From positions 1 through 28,839 of the forward strand of contig CAKQPF010000045.1 of assembly GCA_934256705.1 (NCBI GenBank): DNA of 28,839 nt. Direction: 5' to 3'. Position numbers and translations under genes: made by a program. Source of the stretch: an uncultured Prevotella sp. (lineage in GTDB: Bacteria; Bacteroidota; Bacteroidia; Bacteroidales; Bacteroidaceae). A model generated the notes under the pieces. That model had not been told where the DNA came from, searched no databases, and saw only the letters and a list, made by a program, of their open reading frames with translations. Positions 24,050 to 28,839 of the stretch are shown piece after piece. Each line of letters begins with the position of its first letter. Position 1 is the stretch's first letter.

Positions 24050-25072
24050 CTATTTCTTCCAGGAGAACACGTTGAGCTTGGCTATGAAGCCTACGCGTAC
24101 CTGTGTCTGATTGTTCTGTACAGTGCCTGAAGGGTTGCTGTTCGTTCCGGTGGAGTGGGAGATACCGAGGCTGAGACGCACGTCGGTGTCCTTCACGGGA
24201 TAGAGTTCCACGCCGCCGCCGATGGTGGTAAGCTCTGTGCCAGGCAGTACGCTTGGGTCGGCACTTACGTTTGTATTGTTGACATCATAAGCGCATTTGC
24301 CGAAGATGCCCACCTGAGGAATCGGTCTGTAGTCGAGACGTGCCATCACTGAGCAGTCCTTGAAGAGGTAGGTCTGATGCTTTGCGGCGCGGTTCATGAA
24401 GTCGAATTCCAGCGAAGCATTATTGATGTCGATTCTATTACCCAGGGAGATGTAAGAGATGTAGTGGTAAGGAGTTGTCTCCACCATATTGACAGACCAG
24501 AGAGTGCTGAGCATTCCGCATTTTCCAGCCCAGAAGAGGTTGTAGGAGAGCATATCTCTGTGCATCGGCATATTGTAAGGGCTTTGGCTTATCTGTCCGG
24601 AGAAGCGGTGGTTGCCGTCAGTTGTGGTGTAGGAAGCGCTTGCGCCAAACTGGAACGGAGCGATGTTGTTCCAGAATTCTGACGGAGCGTTCACGTCGAT
24701 AGGGTTGCGGTCATACTCGTAGCCGCCTATCAGCACTTCCTGCTTACCTGCCGCTACGCTCCAGTTTGGAGCAAACTTGTAGTCCACGTAGAGCCAGTCG
24801 GTAGCGTCAAACATGTTGTTGTTGTCTATCTTCTTGTTGAGGCGCTGTCTCCAGGAGTATGATATCTGGTCGTTGATCTGTCCGCTTACGGAAAGCAGGA
24901 AGTATTCTCCTTTGAAGCCCGAGTTGCTGTGGTCGATGTCGTTGCCGATACGGTTGTTCAGATAACTGATGCGTGATTGGAGGTCGATTTTCATTGATGG
25001 GGAGTCGTCATCTGCAAGCGTTGGTGTGGCAACGCAGAGCATGCTGGCAAGCAATGCGATACATGTTTTCAT
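24050..25072 (-). CDS. Outer-membrane porin-like beta-barrel protein (OprO/P-type)
   Basis: A 340-residue protein with a signal peptide (cleavage near Ala20, PTLA then DDD). The rest is made of alternating hydrophobic and polar beta-strands with aromatic residues: KIDLQSRISYLN, YFLLSVSGQINDQISYSWRQR, WLYVDYKFAPNWSVAAGKQE, VRLSLGISHS, and a last strand QVRVGFIAKLNVF. The order of an N-terminal strand, the GKQEVLIGGYEYDR block and the final strand resembles phosphate-selective porin O/P-like proteins of Bacteroidota. No TonB box or plug is present, so it should be a passive channel. The substrate is not evident. It ends in VFSWKK, two residues past the usual terminal aromatic. Confidence 0.7.
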   Translation of the reverse strand: MKTCIALLASMLCVATPTLADDDSPSMKIDLQSRISYLNNRIGNDIDHSNSGFKGEYFLLSVSGQINDQISYSWRQRLNKKIDNNNMFDATDWLYVDYKFAPNWSVAAGKQEVLIGGYEYDRNPIDVNAPSEFWNNIAPFQFGASASYTTTDGNHRFSGQISQSPYNMPMHRDMLSYNLFWAGKCGMLSTLWSVNMVETTPYHYISYISLGNRIDINNASLEFDFMNRAAKHQTYLFKDCSVMARLDYRPIPQVGIFGKCAYDVNNTNVSADPSVLPGTELTTIGGGVELYPVKDTDVRLSLGISHSTGTNSNPSGTVQNNQTQVRVGFIAKLNVFSWKK

Positions 25073-25330
25073 AAATGTTTCGTTTATTAGATTTTATGGT
25101 TTTATTTATTAGATTTCTTCGGTTGGGTCTCTTGTGCTTTGTATAATGGTATCAGAGACTCGTTGGTATTGATGTTGGGGTTTCCGTGACTGTGGTTCAG
25201 TCTGGAAAACGTGTTTTTCAGGTGTCAGACCATGTAAGGTTTCTCAATCTTACTATTCTTCTTATGATAGACGGATGCCCTGCCTGTGCAGACAAGGCCC
25301 GATGTACCTTCCTTCTGTCTGTACGCTTGC

Positions 25331-26035
25331 TTACTTCAGCGAATATGTCATGGTGTTCACCACGCGTATCTTCTTGATGTAAGGAGTGTTGGAGTCGCGG
25401 TCCTCTATCGAGAATTGTCCCTGCTGTGCGCTGCGTATGTCTCCGAGGTCGCTCTTGGTGTCGGTGGCAAACTGCTCAGCTGTGGCTTGTGCATTCTTCG
25501 TAGCTTCCTCCACCATGTCCTGCTTTATCTTGTTGAGTCCGGTAAATTCATAGCGCACGTTGCCGCTGTATTCATCGCTGACGATGGCGATGCCCTGCTT
25601 CATCAGTTCCGCCTGGCGGCGCATCAGCTGTCTCACCTTGTCTATATCTGTCGATGTCACGGTGATGACGCTGCTCGCCTTGTATCGGTAGTTCATTATC
25701 TCGTTGCCGTAGTTGTCCGCCTGGCGGTCGGAAATCACGGCAGGATTGATGCTTATCTCCTTGTCGCTCACGCCGGCAGACTTGAGGAAAGCCACCACCT
25801 TGGCGTTCTTCTGCTCCAGCAGATTATACATCACGGCCGGGTCGTTGCCTATCTCCTTGTATGTCAGAGACCATGTCACCTTGTCGGCTTTCATCTCTCT
25901 TTCCGACAGACCTTTCACCACTACTGTACGGTCGCGGTCCTTGAAGTCCACGATTCCTTTGGCTATGCTCATGCCCATGATGATCATGCCGACGGCAGTT
26001 ATCACTGCTGCGCCAATAATGCCTTTAGTCTCCAT
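25331..26035 (-). CDS. SIMPL domain-containing protein (DUF541, YggE/BP26-like)
   Basis: A 234-residue protein with one N-terminal hydrophobic segment (about 7-25) that acts as a membrane anchor or uncleaved signal, then a SIMPL domain at about 37-232. Typical features are the opening TVVVKGLSEREMKADKV, the central KEISINPAVISDRQ, the TSTDIDKVRQLMRRQAEL segment and a closing KKIRVVNTMTYSL. Family members form ring-like oligomers in the envelope and have been linked to oxidative stress and envelope functions; a precise role is not known. It stands alone, 258 bases upstream of the porin gene, with its own -7 element. Confidence 0.88.
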   Translation of the reverse strand: METKGIIGAAVITAVGMIIMGMSIAKGIVDFKDRDRTVVVKGLSEREMKADKVTWSLTYKEIGNDPAVMYNLLEQKNAKVVAFLKSAGVSDKEISINPAVISDRQADNYGNEIMNYRYKASSVITVTSTDIDKVRQLMRRQAELMKQGIAIVSDEYSGNVRYEFTGLNKIKQDMVEEATKNAQATAEQFATDTKSDLGDIRSAQQGQFSIEDRDSNTPYIKKIRVVNTMTYSLK

Positions 26036-26066
26036 AGCAGGAATTGTTTAGTTTATTAGAATGGGG

Positions 26067-26074
26067 CAAAGGTA
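26067..26074 (-). promoter_or_regulatory. Putative -7 element of the SIMPL gene
   Basis: Read leftwards it is TACCTTTG, matching TAnnTTTG, 31 bases before the ATG at 26035. TTTC, one mismatch from TTTG, lies about 21 bases further upstream and could serve as the -33 box. Confidence 0.6.
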
Positions 26075-26174
26075 AAGCAATTTTTCCCAATAAAAGAAAT
26101 TTGGTTGTTAAATTGTCTTAATCTCTCCTTTCTTTCCTCCTTTTATATATATAATCCTGCCTTTTCCTCTTGAA

Positions 26175-26237
26175 ACATCTATAGATGCACATAAAACATC
26201 AATGGATGCACATAAAATATCAATGGATAAAAATATA
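26175..26237. repeat. Three 21-bp direct repeats upstream of the SIMPL gene
   Basis: Units start at 26175, 26196 and 26217. The first two read ACATC(T/A)AT(A/G)GATGCACATAAA and the third is degenerate. Each contains an imperfect palindrome CATCnATnGATG, about two helical turns apart. The spacing looks like tandem operator sites, about 100 bases upstream of the promoter; a binding role is inference. Confidence 0.5.
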
Positions 26238-26271
26238 AAAAGATAATATAAAAATATCCATCGACATAAAA

Positions 26272-26470
26272 GGACGGGCTGAAAGCCCAACAAGCTCATA
26301 GCCCAGGGCACCGCCCTGGGTACTGCAGTGTATGGCACTCGCCCTGAATGGGTAAAAGCATTATAACGCATTATATATTAAGCTTTTGTCCTTTCAGGGC
26401 GAGTTCGTTTTGGCATAGATACCCCGGGCGATGCCCGGGGCTATGTGCTCATTGGGCTTTCAGCCCGTCC
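26272..26470. repeat. 199-bp palindromic intergenic element, copy 2
   Basis: The outer 19 bases (26272-26290) are perfectly complementary to 26452-26470. Inner pairs include ATAGCCCAGGGCA / CCCGGGGCTAT and GCCCTGAATGGG / CTTTCAGGGC. It is the same family as 22474-22676, with changes on both arms that often keep pairing, which suggests the folded form or the palindrome itself is maintained. Confidence 0.8.
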
Positions 26471-26504
26471 AGATGACAGTGTAGCATAAGAATGTCAATG
26501 GTTG

Positions 26505-27515
26505 GCGCATGGATTTTTACGGATTATCCCTTCGCTTGAGGCAATCCCGCGCCGTCAGGCGCAATGAAATCCGTAATAAATCCAAGACTAAAAGAAATCC
26601 GTGAAAAGATAAAATCCGTCGCATCGGTGCTATCCGTGATTCATTTTGAACGTGTGCGAAAGAGCCCGTAGGCTCTTGAGCATTGGGAAAACATGATGTA
26701 AATATCCAGTCATCATGTGCTCATCGCTTCGCGACGACCACAAGCGTTCAAAGAGAATCACGGATAACACTGATGCGACGGATCTGTTCTTTCACTGATT
26801 TTTATTCGATGCTTTTGGATTATGTGCGCTAAGGCGCATGGATTTTTACGGATTTTCTCTTCGCTTGAGGCAATCCCGCGCCGTCAGGCGCAATGAAATC
26901 CGTAACGAATCCAAGACTAAAAGAAATCCGTGAAAAGATAAAATCCGTCGCATCGGTGCTATCCGTGATTCATTTTGAACGTGTGCGAAAGAGCCCGTAG
27001 GCTCTTGAGCATTGGGAAAACATGATGTAAATATCCAGTCATCATGTGCTCATCGCTTCGCGACGACCACAAGCGTTCAAAGAGAATCACGGATAACACT
27101 GATGCGACGGATCTGTTCTTTCACTGATTTTTATTCGATGCTTTTGGATTATGTGCGCTAAGGCGCATGGATTTTTACGGATTTTCTCTTCGCTTGAGGC
27201 AATCCCGCGCCGTCAGGCGCAATGAAATCCGTAACGAATCCAAGACTAAAAGAAATCCGTGAAAAGATAAAATCCGTCGCATCGGTGCTATCCGTGATTC
27301 ATTTTGAACGTGTGCGAAAGAGCCCGTAGGCTCTTGAGCATTGGGAAAACATGATGTAAATATCCAGTCATCATGTGCTCATCGCTTCGCGACGACCACA
27401 AGCGTTCAAAGAGAATCACGGATAACACTGATGCGACGGATCTGTTCTTTCACTGATTTTTATCTTGTCGTCTCGGATTATGTGCGCTAAGGCGCATGGA
27501 TTTTTACGGATTCTC
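26505..27515. repeat. Array 1: three tandem 329-bp palindromic units plus a partial fourth
   Basis: Units start at 26505, 26834 and 27163, exactly 329 bases apart. They are nearly identical, differing mainly near 26526-26580 in the first and near 27464-27474 in the third. A fourth begins at 27492 and is lost by about 27515. Each unit is itself a large imperfect hairpin: in unit 1 the arm 26595-26652 pairs with 26745-26801. Smaller hairpins lie inside (GAGCCCGTAGGCTC, CATGATG/CATCATG, GCGCC/GGCGC). No convincing coding frame runs through the unit. Confidence 0.85.
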
Positions 27516-27607
27516 CTTTATTACGGTCTATTATGAGTGTAAGCAAGCAGAAACAGAAGTTTGGAATAATGCAATCGACATAGCTGTGTTTTAACATTCC
27601 ACACAAA

Positions 27608-27982
27608 CTAATTCGCAATACGAATGATACTATGCAGGATGTCGCCTGTATTGAAATTGACAAGCAAGCCTACATGCATATTCGTAATCTTCAAGTAAGT
27701 GTTTAGTTGTATTTGATGTATCTGCTTTATTTCATTTACTGCTTTGAGTTCGATGATGATTTTATCCTCTACAAGCAAATCCATTCTGTAGTCGCAATCT
27801 ATTTTCATTCCTTTATAAACTACAGGAATGTTTTTCTGACTTTCCACTTTCAGTCCCATAGATTCCAATTCTATTATAAGTGACTTTTCATAGATTTCTT
27901 CATACAACCCAGGACCCCAGTAGTTATAGACATTGAATATAGCCTTTCTTATTTTGAAGGTTAAATCTTCATATATCAGCAT
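27608..27982 (-). CDS. GxxExxY protein (PD-(D/E)XK nuclease-like)
   Basis: A 124-residue protein, normal for its family. It has the naming motif GLYEEIY (25-31), and a nuclease-like core with DYRMDLL (Asp68) and IIIELKAV (Glu78, Lys80), then IHQIQLNTYL, matching the PD-(D/E)XK fold order of D, ExK and a helix with Gln. These small proteins are widespread in Bacteroidota. A nuclease or RNA/DNA-processing role is assumed from the fold, and I know of no settled cellular function. It sits alone between two blocks of the same palindromic repeat, with its own -7 element and AT-richer DNA than its surroundings, which suggests insertion into the array. Confidence 0.88.
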   Translation of the reverse strand: MLIYEDLTFKIRKAIFNVYNYWGPGLYEEIYEKSLIIELESMGLKVESQKNIPVVYKGMKIDCDYRMDLLVEDKIIIELKAVNEIKQIHQIQLNTYLKITNMHVGLLVNFNTGDILHSIIRIAN

Positions 27983-28024
27983 AAGCGATTGTTTTAATAT
28001 TGTTTAGATGTTATGAAATTACTG

Positions 28025-28032
28025 CAAAGGTA
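28025..28032 (-). promoter_or_regulatory. Putative -7 element of the GxxExxY gene
   Basis: Read leftwards the bases are TACCTTTG, matching TAnnTTTG, 43 bases before the ATG at 27982. A TTTTG lies upstream but at a shorter distance than the usual -33 spacing. Confidence 0.5.
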
Positions 28033-28089
28033 ATGAATAATTTGTACAAAAGGATATGTTGCACTCAAAAAATCAGAATAAATTCACAC

Positions 28090-28117
28090 AATTCCATGTG
28101 ACGTGCCACATGGAATT
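28090..28117. repeat. Perfect 11-bp inverted repeat
   Basis: AATTCCATGTG (28090-28100) faces CACATGGAATT (28107-28117) across six bases. It lies between the GxxExxY promoter and the second repeat array. It could be an operator or the edge of an insertion. Confidence 0.55.
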
Positions 28118-28138
28118 CCATGGTTATTTGCTCAACAG

Positions 28139-28768
28139 AGGGCAATCCCGCGCCGTACAGGCGCAATGAAATCCGTAACGAATCCAAGACTAAAAGAAAT
28201 CCGTGAAAAGATAAAATCCGTCGCATCGGTGCTATCCGTGATAGATTTTGAACGTGTGCTCAAGAGCCTGTAGGCTCTTGAGCATTGTGATTATCTTTAG
28301 TCATTTATACATCATCGTGTGCTCATCGCTTCGCGACGACCACAAGTGTTCAAAGAGAATCACGGATAACACCGATGCGACGGATCTGTTCTTTCACGGA
28401 TTTTTATTCGATGTATTTGGATTATGTGCGCTAAAGCGCATTGGATTTATACGGATTATCCCTTCGCTTGAGGCAATCCCGCGCCGTCAGGCGCAATGAA
28501 ATCCGTAACGAATCCAAGACTAAAAGAAATCCGTGAAAAGATAAAATCCGTCGCATCGGTGCTATCCGTGATAGATTTTGAACGTGTGCTCAAGAGCCTG
28601 TAGGCTCTTGAGCATTGTGATTATCTTTAGTCATTTATACATCATCGTGTGCTCATCGCTTCGCGACGACCACAAGTGTTCAAAGAGAATCACGGATAAC
28701 ACCGATGCGACGGATCTGTTCTTTCACGGATTTTTATTCGATGTATTTGGATTATGTGCGCTAAAGCG
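28139..28768. repeat. Array 2: two tandem ~330-bp palindromic units
   Basis: The first unit enters abruptly at about 28139, inside the repeat at the GGCAATCCCGCGCC block, and the second begins at about 28472; the period is 330 to 331 bases. The units are close to each other and more diverged from array 1, mainly in the central loop. Here GCTCAAGAGCC pairs perfectly with GGCTCTTGAGC, while array 1 has a weaker stem. The match between the two units ends at 28768. Confidence 0.85.
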
Positions 28769-28839
28769 GCGCACCCGACAAACCCTGTGGGGCGCTATGC
28801 AGATGCTAACCCAAAACTGTTGCCAAACGATACATGAAG
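28769..28839. other. Unassigned unique sequence at the window edge
   Basis: These 71 bases are not part of the repeat. One forward frame is open up to TGA 28835-28837, and other frames stop early. I do not recognise a protein or RNA here. It may be the flank into which the repeat array was inserted. Confidence 0.3.

Noticed and set aside
26108..26371. 87-codon leftward frame with a 7-residue repeat (SIDILCASIDVLC)
   Set aside because: The repeat is the translation of the 21-bp DNA repeats, and the frame runs from the 199-bp palindrome. More likely non-coding.
28248..28499. 83-codon forward frame inside repeat array 2
   Set aside because: It lies wholly within the palindromic repeat and is not preserved in the array 1 units.
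26505..28768. CRISPR or coding tandem repeat
   Set aside because: The 329-bp unit is far too long for CRISPR, has no spacers, and has no conserved reading frame through successive units.
1..28839. tRNA or rRNA genes
   Set aside because: I saw no cloverleaf with the usual T-arm bases and no rRNA-like stretch on either strand.

Overview
The window looks like the accessory region of a Bacteroidota chromosome, most likely a Bacteroidales gut or oral lineage such as Prevotellaceae (genus is inference). Evidence: two SusC/SusD pairs, a hybrid two-component sensor of the periplasmic-propeller type, TAnnTTTG-type -7 promoter elements, lipoproteins with an acidic stretch after the lipidated cysteine, no clear Shine-Dalgarno sequences before the genes, and abundant long palindromic intergenic repeats.

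Layout. 1-186: C-terminal end of an HNH endonuclease. 187-1143: gene-free and full of structure: a 228-bp indel-free imperfect palindrome (374-601), a 22-bp tandem repeat in which every unit carries an ATG, mostly preceded by AGGAGG (727-836), a 100-bp hairpin element (888-987), a half copy of a repeat family that returns at 26.5-28.8 kb, and a strong terminator (1087-1143). 1209-17886 (minus strand): one long probable operon, read from right to left: a four-FAS1-domain lipoprotein, susC, susD, two FAS1 lipoproteins, a second susC and a second susD. 18240-22286 (plus strand): a 1348-residue hybrid two-component system regulator, divergent from the operon and its likely regulator. 22287-22786: palindromic repeats. 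22787-25072 (minus): a Gate-domain inner-membrane protein and an outer-membrane porin. 25331-26035 (minus): a SIMPL-domain protein. 26163-28768: repeats, including a 199-bp palindrome, three tandem 329-bp units and two more units of the same family, with a GxxExxY PD-(D/E)XK-type gene (27608-27982) between the two arrays. The last 71 bases are unassigned.

How it may work together. The regulator's 14 predicted propeller blades would sense a periplasmic ligand, probably an oligosaccharide, and its AraC domain would switch on the divergent operon. The operon supplies two outer-membrane SusC/D import gates and three surface FAS1 lipoproteins (about eight FAS1 domains), yet no glycoside hydrolase, lyase, esterase, sulfatase or peptidase is visible. 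It therefore looks like a capture, adhesion and import locus without degradative enzymes, and it is the best candidate here for an undescribed system. The intercistronic gaps carry hairpins or inverted repeats, and several of the encoded proteins share an unusual N-terminal leader motif.
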